Positions 19,190 through 27,358 of a DNA stretch of 64,000 nucleotides are shown here, one piece after another. The stretch is taken from the NCBI RefSeq assembly GCF_903819335.1, contig NZ_CAIJDE010000023.1, positions 54,928 through 118,927 on the forward strand, in the 5' to 3' direction. The stretch is from Flavobacterium panici (GTDB lineage Bacteria > Bacteroidota > Bacteroidia > Flavobacteriales > Flavobacteriaceae). Below the pieces are notes generated by a model, which worked only from the letters and a program-made list of their open reading frames with translations, had not been told where the DNA came from and did no database searches. Within the stretch, counting starts at the first letter, position 1. Each line of letters starts with the position of its first letter. Made by a program: the position numbers and the translations under genes.

Positions 19190-19644
19190 TACTTAAGATC
19201 GTTTAGGTTAACAGTTCTAGGTTTTTGAGCTCCGTGAGTATGCTCAGCACCTACAACAACATTTAGATTTCTAAAAAGTTCAGCTCCTAATTTGTTTTTA
19301 GGTAACATTCCTTTTACAGCTTTTTCTACTAATAATGCAGGGTTTTTAGATTGCAATACTTTAGCAGTTAAAGTTCTTTGTCCTCCTGGGTAACCTGTAT
19401 GACGCATGTAAATTTTGTCATTCATTTTTGTACCTGTAAGGTTAATTTTTTCTGAGTTGATAACAATTACGTTATCTCCACAGTCAACGTGCGGTGTGTA
19501 ACTTGGCTTGTACTTACCTCTTAAGATCATCGCAACCTTTGAAGCAAGACGACCTAAGTTGTGACCTTCTGCATCAACAACAATCCACTCTTTAGTTACA
19601 GTGGCTTTGCTAGCTGAAATTGTCTTGTAGCTTAATGCGTCCAT
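19189..19644 (-). CDS. rplM: 50S ribosomal protein L13
   Basis: A 151-residue L13. WIVVDAEGHNLGRLASKVAM near residue 21 and MLPKNKLGAELFRNLNVV near 113 are the family signatures. L13 is an early assembly protein of the large subunit. It is the first gene of the rplM-rpsI unit, with a good promoter 44 bp upstream. Confidence 0.99.
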   Translation of the reverse strand: MDALSYKTISASKATVTKEWIVVDAEGHNLGRLASKVAMILRGKYKPSYTPHVDCGDNVIVINSEKINLTGTKMNDKIYMRHTGYPGGQRTLTAKVLQSKNPALLVEKAVKGMLPKNKLGAELFRNLNVVVGAEHTHGAQKPRTVNLNDLK

Positions 19645-19687
19645 AATATTATTTTAATTAAACATTCCATCCCCAATAAAGGGGATG

Positions 19688-19720
19688 CAAAAGTACAATT
19701 AATTATTTTAAAACCAAATA
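19688..19720 (-). promoter_or_regulatory. Promoter of rplM-rpsI
   Basis: On the minus strand TACTTTTG (19695-19688) matches TAnnTTTG, and TTTGG near 19718-19714 lies about 19 bp upstream as the -33 element. The expected start site falls inside a 7-bp palindrome (CATCCCC/GGGGATG, 19668-19687), giving a leader of roughly 40 bases. Confidence 0.75.
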
Positions 19721-19778
19721 CCTGAAAAGAATATTTTATATCCTGAAAATCAGGCTTTCAGTTTTTATTTTTAAAACC

Positions 19779-19815
19779 ATAAAAAAACCGCCCTCACAAT
19801 AACGCGAGGGCGGTT
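19779..19815 (-). terminator. Terminator of the ferritin-like gene pair
   Basis: AACCGCCCTC and GAGGGCGGTT form a 10-bp GC-rich stem followed on the minus strand by seven T. It ends the transcript of the genes at 19838-21423. Confidence 0.93.
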
Positions 19816-19837
19816 CAAAATTAACCTTAATTTTTAA

Positions 19838-20650
19838 CTAAACAATAAATATATTGGCTATATCGACCACTTGTTGTGTCGTTAACGGTTCATCATAAGC
19901 TTCTGATCCTGCGGCAGCACCAAATGCTGAGGCTGTATTGAAGCCTGCCTGCATGGTTACTCCTTCGCCATCATAAACAGCCTGCGTTGCTGCCGGCATT
20001 CCGGCACCTCTTTCAGCATTAGAGATCCAGCCTTTTAAACCTCGCAATCTTCTAACTTCAGAAGCGTGTCTGGCCTCAACTGAGTGAATTTGTAATGCTG
20101 CTGTCAGTAAATCTGGTGTAGATATTAAGTTAGCGGCCTGACCTTTATAAGCTCTTACACCTGTATCTTCAAAAGCTTGTGCCAATGCCAAAAAGGTAGG
20201 ATAGTCATTAAAAGGATCAAATGCTCCGCCTACGGTAAAATCAAAAGTAGGCTTTGGAACAAAATTAGCACTCATTGTTCCGCCAAGTCCCGCAATTAAA
20301 AACGAAACGTGATCTGCTTCGTGTGCCGCGATTTGCTGAAAAACTTTTAAATCGCGTCCGCCATTTTCAGAAGCTGGGATTACTCCAGAATCTAATGCCA
20401 TGGCGTAAAATTCGTTTTCCAGATATTCCAGAGTCAATGCAAACTGCAAAGCTCCAATTGGTGTCGCTGGTGTTGCCGTTATGTCTTTTGCAAAAGCTTT
20501 ATTAGTAAAAGCAGCCAATCCAAAAGGAATTGATGCCATTGCCAGGTTTTTTCCGATATTCCCAAACTGCGTAAAACTGTCTCTTCTCGAGCCAGTGCTT
20601 TTCATTAAGCTGTCATCAGTAAAGGTTTCTATAAATTTTAAAATATTCAT
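19838..20650 (-). CDS. Exported ferritin-like domain protein
   Basis: A 270-residue protein of the Ferritin_2 type. A twin-arginine-like motif (GSRRDSFTQFG, about 21-31) precedes a hydrophobic stretch ending KAFAKD. The helical domain shows LEYLENEFYAMAL, AHEADHVSFL, AFEDTGVRAY and SVEARHASEV, which together supply the E, ExxH, E, ExxH ligands of a di-iron site. Function is unknown; iron storage or peroxide chemistry outside the cytoplasm is possible. It lies 26 bp after a paralogue with the same motifs. Confidence 0.82.
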   Translation of the reverse strand: MNILKFIETFTDDSLMKSTGSRRDSFTQFGNIGKNLAMASIPFGLAAFTNKAFAKDITATPATPIGALQFALTLEYLENEFYAMALDSGVIPASENGGRDLKVFQQIAAHEADHVSFLIAGLGGTMSANFVPKPTFDFTVGGAFDPFNDYPTFLALAQAFEDTGVRAYKGQAANLISTPDLLTAALQIHSVEARHASEVRRLRGLKGWISNAERGAGMPAATQAVYDGEGVTMQAGFNTASAFGAAAGSEAYDEPLTTQQVVDIANIFIV

Positions 20651-20676
20651 AATTTCTAATTTTTAGCTAGTTAAGA

Positions 20677-21423
20677 TTAAGGTAAATAATTGGCCGTGAA
20701 TTTTGTGGTTATAAATCCTGCGGCAACTGGTAGGATTTTTGACGGATCTTTTGCGACGTCTAATCCAGTTGAAGTGCTTATAATATCATCTCCGGCAAAA
20801 TCTTTTGAATTCGGGTTGATCAAACTTCTAATAGCAGAAGCATGTCTGGCTTCTACAGAAACAATTTTTCCGGCTAATAATAAATAATCAGGGCTTTTAA
20901 TAAGTCTGCCTGCTCCATTATAAGCAGCAACACCAGTATCTTCAAGTGCTTTTGCGGTAGCTAAAACTTCGGTACGGCTATTAAAATTTAAAGCACCATA
21001 ACTAAAGGCTAAAGAAGGAAGTAATTGAGAACCAGGATCTGGAAGCGCTCCGGTTAAAGCGGCTTTAAAAAAATCTCTGTGCACTACTTCGTGATGGTAA
21101 AGATCTGTAAGGACCTGACGTTCTGTGTCATTAAATACAGTATTAAAGTTGGAGGCATTTACCACTTTAGTGTAAAAATCGGCTTCTAACTGCTCTAAGG
21201 CGTACGCATAAGTTAGAACACCAAAGTCTCCTGAGCCTAAGTCAAAAACACCATTTTTGACTCCAGGTAAGGAATTATCCTCCATATTGTCATCGTTATC
21301 ATTGTCGCTGCAACCAGCTAAAACCAAACCTGCGGTAACTAATGTTAGTCCACTGAGCTTCAGAAAGCTCCTTCTGCTATCCAGGGAAGGGTTGACTTCC
21401 TGAATTTTAACTTCGTTTTTCAT
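20677..21423 (-). CDS. Exported ferritin-like domain lipoprotein
   Basis: A 248-residue paralogue of the downstream protein. SRRSFLKLSG (16-25) is a clear twin-arginine motif, and the signal ends in LVLAGC, a lipobox, so it should be folded before export and then lipid-anchored. The di-iron ligands appear in YALEQLEADFY, HHEVVHRDFF, ALEDTGVAAY and SVEARHASAI. Twin-arginine export fits a protein that acquires its metal in the cytoplasm. It is divergent from a LacI-type regulator. Confidence 0.85.
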   Translation of the reverse strand: MKNEVKIQEVNPSLDSRRSFLKLSGLTLVTAGLVLAGCSDNDNDDNMEDNSLPGVKNGVFDLGSGDFGVLTYAYALEQLEADFYTKVVNASNFNTVFNDTERQVLTDLYHHEVVHRDFFKAALTGALPDPGSQLLPSLAFSYGALNFNSRTEVLATAKALEDTGVAAYNGAGRLIKSPDYLLLAGKIVSVEARHASAIRSLINPNSKDFAGDDIISTSTGLDVAKDPSKILPVAAGFITTKFTANYLP

Positions 21424-21514
21424 AATCTAGGCTTTTATTAAGTTAATAACATTCTATTAAGTTTATTAACGAAATTTTTAGACATGCGGTTTCAGAAATT
21501 TCTTCTTTTTTAGA

Positions 21515-21547
21515 ATTATTTCGAATAGATACTATTATTTCAAATAG
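21515..21547. promoter_or_regulatory. Direct-repeat candidate operator between divergent genes
   Basis: ATTATTTCGAATAG (21515-21528) and ATTATTTCAAATAG (21534-21547) differ at one base and are separated by ATACT, a 19-bp period. They lie just upstream of the LacI-type promoter and in the upstream region of the ferritin pair. Confidence 0.5.
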
Positions 21548-21560
21548 TGGTAGGGGTTTT

Positions 21561-21592
21561 TTGTTTTATTTTCGGTAATTCTACTATATTTG
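21561..21592 (+). promoter_or_regulatory. Promoter of the LacI-type regulator
   Basis: TTG at 21561-21563 and TATATTTG at 21585-21592 are separated by 21 bp and match the Bacteroidota housekeeping promoter. The start site would fall about 20 bases before the ATG. Confidence 0.75.
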
Positions 21593-21617
21593 TATTAATT
21601 ACATAAACTTTTATTAG

Positions 21618-22643
21618 ATGAAAGCTAAAGCAACTCTAAAACAAATTGCGAAGGAACTAGGTGTTTCTGTGTCTACAGTGTCTAAAGCACTAAACGACAG
21701 CCCGGAAATAAGTGAGCAGACGAAGGTGAAGATTAAAGAGTATGCCAAACTCAAAAATTATAAACCGAATGTTATTGGTCTGAACTTGAAGAATCGAAAA
21801 ACCAAAACAATTGGTGTAATTATACCTAATATATTAAACTCCTTTTTTGCAAAGGTTTTTAGCGGCATCGAAAAGGTTGCCGATAAAAAAGGATATAATG
21901 TAATTACGTGTATTTCGAACGAATCTTTAGAGAAAGAAATTCATACGCTTGAAATGTTAAGCAACGGAACTATCGACGGATTTATTCTTTCGGTTTCTGA
22001 AGAAGCACAAAAGCTGCAAGATTACAATCACTTTTCGGCTATTATTAATGACGGGACGCCAATTGTAATGTTTGACAGAATTGCTGATGAAGTAGAATGT
22101 GATAAAGTTGTAGTTGATGATTTTGACTCTGCTTTAAACTCAACGCAGCATTTAATCAATTTAGGGTGTAAAAATATCGCCTTAATTTCTTCTGTAGATA
22201 ATTTAAGTGTTGGAAAATTAAGAGCTGACGGATATTTAAAAGCTTTAAAAGACAATAATATTCCGGTAAACGAAAAAATTATTCTTCGTACCGATTCTGA
22301 AGATGATATGAAAGCTAAGATTGACGCTATTTTTGACAATAAAGTTGATGCGATTTTTGCTTTAGATGAAAATGATTCAGTTGCGGCTTTAAGAGTAAGT
22401 TTGAAAAAAGGTTTTAAAGTTCCGGAAGATATTTCGATAATTGGTTTTGCAGACGGAATTTTAGCTTCAAGACGTTTATCTCCAAGTTTAACAACAGTAA
22501 GCCAGCACGGAATTGAAATTGGTGAAGTTGCTGCCAAAAAACTAATCGAAAGACTGGAAGAACCAGAAGGCGAAACTTCTGATTACGAAACAATCATTAT
22601 CAAAACAAAATTGAAAGAAAGAGAGTCTACAAGAAAGGCTTAA
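21618..22643 (+). CDS. LacI family transcriptional regulator
   Basis: A 341-residue regulator. The helix-turn-helix TLKQIAKELGVSVSTVSKAL (5-24) is canonical, followed by the hinge region and a periplasmic-binding-protein-like effector domain with IGVIIPNILNSFFAKVFSGI and DISIIGFADG. Such proteins bind a sugar or nucleoside-like ligand. No sugar genes lie nearby, so its targets may be distant or limited to itself and the divergent ferritin-like pair. A strong bidirectional terminator follows. Confidence 0.94.
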   Translation: MKAKATLKQIAKELGVSVSTVSKALNDSPEISEQTKVKIKEYAKLKNYKPNVIGLNLKNRKTKTIGVIIPNILNSFFAKVFSGIEKVADKKGYNVITCISNESLEKEIHTLEMLSNGTIDGFILSVSEEAQKLQDYNHFSAIINDGTPIVMFDRIADEVECDKVVVDDFDSALNSTQHLINLGCKNIALISSVDNLSVGKLRADGYLKALKDNNIPVNEKIILRTDSEDDMKAKIDAIFDNKVDAIFALDENDSVAALRVSLKKGFKVPEDISIIGFADGILASRRLSPSLTTVSQHGIEIGEVAAKKLIERLEEPEGETSDYETIIIKTKLKERESTRKA

Positions 22644-22663
22644 TTGTAAAAAATATAATCCAT

Positions 22664-22699
22664 AAAAAAAGGACTGTTCGAAAGAACAGTCCTTTTTTT
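22664..22699. terminator. Bidirectional terminator after the LacI-type gene
   Basis: A perfect 16-bp inverted repeat (AAAAAAAGGACTGTTC and its complement) with a GAAA loop. It has A and T tracts on both sides. Confidence 0.93.
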
Positions 22700-22708
22700 A
22701 TGTTTAGT

Positions 22709-22806
22709 GTCATTTCGACGAAGGAGAAATCTCCGCAAGTAACTCCGCAATGAGGATCCAATCTTTGTAGAGCTTCTCGCGAAGATTTCTCCTTCGTCGA
22801 AATGAC
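22709..22806. repeat. Two-armed GTCATTTCGAC repeat element
   Basis: A perfect 24-bp inverted repeat (22709-22732 and 22783-22806, starting GTCATTTCGACGAAGG) encloses 50 bases with CTCCGCAAGTAACTCCGC. The short form at 3759-3785 shares the outer word. It lies between the LacI-type gene terminator and the 3' end of polA. Confidence 0.88.
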
Positions 22807-22869
22807 AAGATTGTGTTGATTATTGTTGATTCATAAATCTAAAATCAACAATCAAAAATCTAAAATAAA

Positions 22870-25722
22870 TTAATGCGCTTCTAACCAATCTTTACCCAAA
22901 CCAAGTTCAACTTCTAAAGGAACCGCCATTTTGAAAGCATTTTCCATTTCGTGTTTAATCATTGGCTGGATTTTTTCTAATTCGTCGTTGTGTACATCAA
23001 ACACAAGCTCATCATGAACTTGCAGCAGCATTCTGGATTTCCAGTTTTCGTCTTGTAATTTTTTATGAATGTTAATCATGGCAATTTTAATCACATCGGC
23101 AGCACTTCCCTGAATTGGTGCATTTACAGCATTTCGTTCGGCAGCACTTCTCACAACGGCATTCGCAGAATTAATATCTTTTAAATAACGGCGACGACCT
23201 AAAATAGTTTGTACATAACCGTTTTCACGCGCAAAATCAACCTGATCCTGCATATATGATTTTAATCTCGGATACGTTTTGTAATAAGCATCAATCAAAG
23301 CTGCACTTTCACCGCGAGATAATGAAGTCTGATTACTTAATCCGAAAGCAGAAACACCATATATAATTCCAAAGTTTACCGTTTTAGCATTACTTCTTTG
23401 TTCGCGTGAAACTTCTTCAAGCGCTACATCAAAAACTTTTGCTGCAGTAGCTCTGTGAATATCTTCACCGTTTTGGAAAGCTACAATCATATTTTCTTCA
23501 CCACTCAAAGCAGCGATAATTCGTAATTCAATTTGCGAGTAATCGGCAGAGATTAACGTGTGATTTTCATCGCGTGCTACGAAAGCTTTACGAATCTGAC
23601 GTCCTCTTTCCGTACGAATCGGAATGTTTTGTAAATTCGGATTATTAGAACTCAAACGTCCAGTTGCGGCAACAGTCTGCATATAATCGGTATGAACGCG
23701 TAATGTCTTTTTATCAACTTGTTCCGGCAAAGCCAAAATATAAGTACTTTGAAGTTTCACCATTTGACGCCAGTCCAAAATTTGTTTTACAATAGGATTG
23801 TCGTTTGCTAAATAAGTCAAAACTTCCTCTCCGGTTGCATATTGACCCGTTTTGGTTTTCTTTTGCTTTGCTCCGCCAATTTTAAGTTTATCAAATAAAA
23901 TATCTCCTAATTGTTTTGGAGAGGCAAGATTAAATTTCTCGCCGGCAGTTTCATATATCTGTTCTTCTAAAGATTTGATTTCAATTTCCATCTCTCCAGA
24001 CATTTGTTTTAAGAAATCAACATCAAGGCGAATTCCTTCTGTTTCCATTGCAGCTAAAACGCTTACTAACGGAATTTCAATTTCATCAAACAGCTTTTTA
24101 GTTTCTGTTTTGTCTAATTCTGTAGTAAAGATTTCTTTTAATTGTAAAGTAACATCAGCATCTTCTGCAGCATATTCTTTAATATCTTCTAAAGGAACAT
24201 CACGCATCGAAAGCTGATTTTTTCCTTTTTTACCAATTAAAGTTTCAATTGATTTTGGTGAATATTTTAAATATGTTTCGGCTAAAATATCCATATTATG
24301 ACGCATATCCGGATTAATCAAATAATGCGCAATCATCGTATCAAAAAGTTTTCCTTTTACCGTAACGCCGTAATTAGCAAGAATTTTTAAATCGTATTTT
24401 AAATTCTGTCCAATTTTTTCGATGTTTTCATTTTCAAAAAACGGAACAAATTTGTCTACCAAAACTTTTGCTTCTTCCTGACTTTCCGGAAACGGAACAT
24501 AAAATGCTTTTCCTTTTTCGTAAGAGAAAGACATTCCCACAAGTTCTGCATGCAACGCATCGATTCCTGTAGTTTCGGTATCAAAACAAACTGAAGTCTG
24601 TTTTTGTAAATTCTGTAAAAGCAATTTAATTCCTAAATCCCCCTGAACGATTTGATAGGAGTGCTCAGTATTTTCTAAAGTATTGTAAAATGAATTTCTT
24701 GCAGCTTCTGCACTTTCATCAAGAGTAATTCCGCCTCCGCCAAAAAGATCAAATTGGTCTTCGTTTTTAGGTTGCGGTTTTTTGTATAATTTAGGATCAG
24801 CTGCCGGAGTACTATTTGCTAATTCATTTCCGCCACCCACTTTAAATAAGTTATCAAACTGTTCCGCCATTCTTCTAAATTCCAGTTCCTGAAAAATAGC
24901 ATCTGTTTTTTCAATATCAGGGCGAGAAAGTTCGTAGTCATCTTCATTAAAAACAACATCGCAATCGCAGATAATCGTTGCCAGTTTTTTAGACAAAATA
25001 CCTTTATCTTTATTCGCTTCGATATTCTCCTTCATTTTTCCTTTTAGTAAATGTGTATTGTCTAAAAGGTTTTCCATTGTACCAAATTCTTTTAGGAACT
25101 TTTTAGCGGTAACTTCTCCAACTCCAGGCAATCCAGGAATATTATCCACGGCGTCGCCCATCATTCCAAGAAAATCAATTACCTGTTCAGGTCTTTCTAT
25201 TTCAAATTTTGCCAAAACTTCAGGAATTCCCCAAATTTCAATTCCGTTACCCATACGGGCAGGTTTGTACATGAAAATATTTTCAGAAACCAATTGCGCA
25301 AAATCCTTATCCGGCGTTACCATGAAAACCTTATAATTTTGTTTTTCGGCTTGTTTGGCAATAGTTCCAATTAAATCATCGGCTTCACAGCCTTCGATTT
25401 CAATAATCGGAATATGCATCGCTCTTAATAATTCCTGAATATAGGGAACTGCAATTTTAATCGCCTCAGGCGTTTCATCACGATTGGCTTTATATTCTAC
25501 GAACATTTCCGTTCTTACATGACTTCCGCCTTTGTCAAAAGCAACAGCAAGATGATCTGGTTTTTCTCTTTTAATAACATCTAAAAGTGAGTTCATAAAA
25601 CCCATAATTGCAGATGTGTCAATTCCTTTTGAGTTTATTCTCGGGTTTTTTATAAAGGCATAATAGCCGCGAAAAATTAATGCATAAGCATCTAGAAGAA
25701 AAAGGCGTTTTTGAGTTGACAT
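22870..25722 (-). CDS. polA: DNA polymerase I
   Basis: A 950-residue three-domain enzyme. The 5' nuclease (about 1-300) begins LFLLDAYALIFRGYYAF. The proofreading domain keeps FDTETTG (near 378), so the 3'-5' exonuclease looks active. The polymerase domain has motif A DYSQIELRIIAAL and motif C QVHDELVFDV. It fills gaps and removes RNA primers. No operon partner is evident: the downstream side holds repeats, the upstream side a MITE-like element. Confidence 0.98.
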   Translation of the reverse strand: MSTQKRLFLLDAYALIFRGYYAFIKNPRINSKGIDTSAIMGFMNSLLDVIKREKPDHLAVAFDKGGSHVRTEMFVEYKANRDETPEAIKIAVPYIQELLRAMHIPIIEIEGCEADDLIGTIAKQAEKQNYKVFMVTPDKDFAQLVSENIFMYKPARMGNGIEIWGIPEVLAKFEIERPEQVIDFLGMMGDAVDNIPGLPGVGEVTAKKFLKEFGTMENLLDNTHLLKGKMKENIEANKDKGILSKKLATIICDCDVVFNEDDYELSRPDIEKTDAIFQELEFRRMAEQFDNLFKVGGGNELANSTPAADPKLYKKPQPKNEDQFDLFGGGGITLDESAEAARNSFYNTLENTEHSYQIVQGDLGIKLLLQNLQKQTSVCFDTETTGIDALHAELVGMSFSYEKGKAFYVPFPESQEEAKVLVDKFVPFFENENIEKIGQNLKYDLKILANYGVTVKGKLFDTMIAHYLINPDMRHNMDILAETYLKYSPKSIETLIGKKGKNQLSMRDVPLEDIKEYAAEDADVTLQLKEIFTTELDKTETKKLFDEIEIPLVSVLAAMETEGIRLDVDFLKQMSGEMEIEIKSLEEQIYETAGEKFNLASPKQLGDILFDKLKIGGAKQKKTKTGQYATGEEVLTYLANDNPIVKQILDWRQMVKLQSTYILALPEQVDKKTLRVHTDYMQTVAATGRLSSNNPNLQNIPIRTERGRQIRKAFVARDENHTLISADYSQIELRIIAALSGEENMIVAFQNGEDIHRATAAKVFDVALEEVSREQRSNAKTVNFGIIYGVSAFGLSNQTSLSRGESAALIDAYYKTYPRLKSYMQDQVDFARENGYVQTILGRRRYLKDINSANAVVRSAAERNAVNAPIQGSAADVIKIAMINIHKKLQDENWKSRMLLQVHDELVFDVHNDELEKIQPMIKHEMENAFKMAVPLEVELGLGKDWLEAH

Positions 25723-25785
25723 ATAAAAAATATTAGTCTGTAAAAATAAACAATTGGGTTCTCAAAAATTAGACTAACAGGATTT

Positions 25786-25932
25786 TTTTTCCACCATATA
25801 AGTTATATAAGTTCATTTTAGCAGAGACCTACCCGTAGAGGCGCACTGCAGTGCGTCTCCGCATTTTAATACATAACGATTAGTTGCGTCCTATATATTA
25901 AATGAACTTATATAACTTATATGGTGGAAAAA
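25786..25932. mobile_element. MITE-like element with perfect 33-bp terminal inverted repeats
   Basis: Left arm 25786-25818 and right arm 25900-25932 are exact complements over 33 bases (core CCACCATATAAGTTATATAA). The 81-base centre holds a second palindrome, GAGGCGCACTG/CAGTGCGTCTC at 25838-25859, of the same family as 12000-12025. There is no open frame or transposase, so movement, if any, would need a factor in trans. It accounts for much of the 332-base gap between polA and 26055. Confidence 0.8.
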
Positions 25933-25978
25933 CGAGCAAAGCGTTAATGTCAAGTTAATTTTTTTTATTCAGGGATTT

Positions 25979-26013
25979 CTTCATTTTGTCTTCATGTTAT
26001 GGGAATAATTTTG
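25979..26013 (+). promoter_or_regulatory. Direct-repeat operator and promoter of the first peptide genes
   Basis: CTTCAT (25979-25984), TTTGT, CTTCAT (25990-25995) form an 11-bp-period direct repeat. Ten bases later TAATTTTG (26006-26013) matches the -7 box. An 11-bp direct repeat over the -33 region is how OmpR/PhoB-type activators bind. The same arrangement occurs at 28724-28758. Confidence 0.7.
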
Positions 26014-26054
26014 ATCTGTAAAATAAAAGGTAATTAATTTAAATCTTAGAAATC

Positions 26055-26252
26055 ATGAGAAATTTATTGATGTTATTAACAGCAGTTTTAGGAACAAGCG
26101 CAATGGTTCATGCGTTTCCTGCAAAAGATGGTAAAACAGTTCCTGCAAAAGAAGTAAAAGCAACAAAACACCCGAAAAGCAAAACTGATAAAAAAACAAA
26201 ATCAGTAAAAAGTGAAGCTCCAAAAGCAGAAACAGCAAAAACAAAAAAATAA
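26055..26252 (+). CDS. Small secreted Lys/Ala-rich protein
   Basis: A 65-residue protein. MRNLLMLLTAVLGTSAMVHA is a signal peptide, leaving about 45 residues dominated by Lys, Ala, Thr, Pro and Ser with no Cys. The mature part shares VPAKEVKATKH with the next gene. It is likely exported and unfolded. The composition recalls the E. coli acid shock protein Asr, but that is only an analogy. It is the first of two paralogues behind the operator at 25979. Confidence 0.75.
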   Translation: MRNLLMLLTAVLGTSAMVHAFPAKDGKTVPAKEVKATKHPKSKTDKKTKSVKSEAPKAETAKTKK

Positions 26253-26303
26253 ACAAAAAGATAATTTAGAAAAAAAGGTTGGTTAATTTAAAAATTTAAA
26301 ATC

Positions 26304-26486
26304 ATGAAAAAATTAATTTTATTAGCGGTAGCAGTTTTAGGAACAACTGCAATGGTAAATGCTCAAACAACTCCAGCTCAGGCAGCGCCTGCTAAAGAAG
26401 TTAAAGCTACAAAACACCATCATAAAGGAAACAAAAAGGCAAAAGCTGAAGCTCCAAAAGAAGAAGCTGCAACCGTGAAAAAATAA
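26304..26486 (+). CDS. Small secreted Lys/Ala-rich protein (paralogue 2)
   Basis: A 60-residue protein with signal peptide MKKLILLAVAVLGTTAMVNA and a mature Lys/Ala/His-rich tail (ATKHHHKGNKKAKAEA). The first 73 bases of the gene are identical, synonymous sites included, to those of the gene at 28800. It lies 51 bp after its paralogue and before a terminator-like hairpin, then the response regulator. Confidence 0.78.
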   Translation: MKKLILLAVAVLGTTAMVNAQTTPAQAAPAKEVKATKHHHKGNKKAKAEAPKEEAATVKK

Positions 26487-26564
26487 GAATTACTCTCGTT
26501 TTGTTTTCGAAGCATTGTAACGGAGGCAAAACAGGAATAATGATTACGATGAATGCGATTGAAG

Positions 26565-26597
26565 AAAGCTGATGAAGAAATTTGTCAGCTTTTTTTA
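26565..26597 (+). terminator. Terminator between the peptide genes and the response regulator
   Basis: AAAGCTGA and TCAGCTTT form an 8-bp stem with a 12-base loop followed by a T-tract. It may let only part of the transcription continue into the regulator genes. Confidence 0.65.
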
Positions 26598-26673
26598 TTC
26601 GTTAATTTTTTAATAACGCGTAACTGGACTTTTGATAATTGATTAATTTTAGTTGCGTTTAAATGCCTTTTTT

Positions 26674-27348
26674 ATGAATGTTTTAATTGTTGAAGATAAT
26701 AAGGAACTTGCTGTAGAGGTTTACGACTTTTTGTGCAATGCGGGTTATATTTGTAAAATAGCGAATAATTGTGCCGATGCTCTTGAAGAATTTGCCAGTA
26801 ATGATTATGATGCGATGCTGCTTGATCTAGGCTTGCCTGACGGAGATGGTTTTGAGGTTTTGCAGACGATTCGAAAAACAAAATCAAAAATTGCGGTAAT
26901 TGTGCTAACGGCGCGCGGAGAATTAGATGACAGGATTAACGGACTTCATCTGGGTGCCGATGATTATTTGACAAAACCTTTTGCTTTAACGGAATTAGCA
27001 GCAAGATTATTTGCCGTAATTCGCCGCATTCATGGTTTTACTTTAAACAATTTAAGCATTCACGGATTTTTACTGCAGCTTCAGGATTATAAAGTGAGTT
27101 TTAATGATGTGCCTTTAAGTTTGACCAAAAAGGAATTTGATATTTTTCAATATTTAGTTCTGAATAAAAACAGGGTAATTACAAGATTGCAGTTAACAGA
27201 ACATATTTGGGGCGATATTCTGGAGGTAAACTCCGATTCTAATTTTATAGATGTTCACGTTCGTAACCTTCGAAAAAAATTAGATAAACATACTTCGATT
27301 GATTGGTTTGAAACCGTTCGAAATGTTGGTTATCGTATTAATGAATAA
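26674..27348 (+). CDS. OmpR/PhoB-family response regulator
   Basis: A 224-residue regulator started at ATG 26674 (MNVLIVEDNKELA); an in-frame TTG seven codons upstream is less likely. The receiver domain has Asp51 in MLLDLGLPDGDGF and the switch Lys in DDYLTKPFAL. The C-terminal winged helix has LTKKEFDIFQYLVLNKNRVI and VDVHVRNLRKKLD-like sequence (FIDVHVRNLRKKL). The partner kinase begins 10 bp later. It is the natural candidate to bind the direct repeats at 25979 and 28724. Confidence 0.94.
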   Translation: MNVLIVEDNKELAVEVYDFLCNAGYICKIANNCADALEEFASNDYDAMLLDLGLPDGDGFEVLQTIRKTKSKIAVIVLTARGELDDRINGLHLGADDYLTKPFALTELAARLFAVIRRIHGFTLNNLSIHGFLLQLQDYKVSFNDVPLSLTKKEFDIFQYLVLNKNRVITRLQLTEHIWGDILEVNSDSNFIDVHVRNLRKKLDKHTSIDWFETVRNVGYRINE

Positions 27349-27358
27349 ATAGATTTTT

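Noticed and set aside
19668..19687. Leader hairpin of rplM
   Set aside because: The predicted start site falls inside the first arm, so the full stem would not be in the RNA.
25786..25932. Insertion sequence
   Set aside because: No transposase or open frame lies between the inverted repeats; it is described as MITE-like instead.
26053..26256. Leucine-rich open frame opposite the first peptide gene
   Set aside because: It is the complement of a Lys/Ala-rich gene, which automatically yields Leu/Phe-rich sequence; no promoter or start context supports it.
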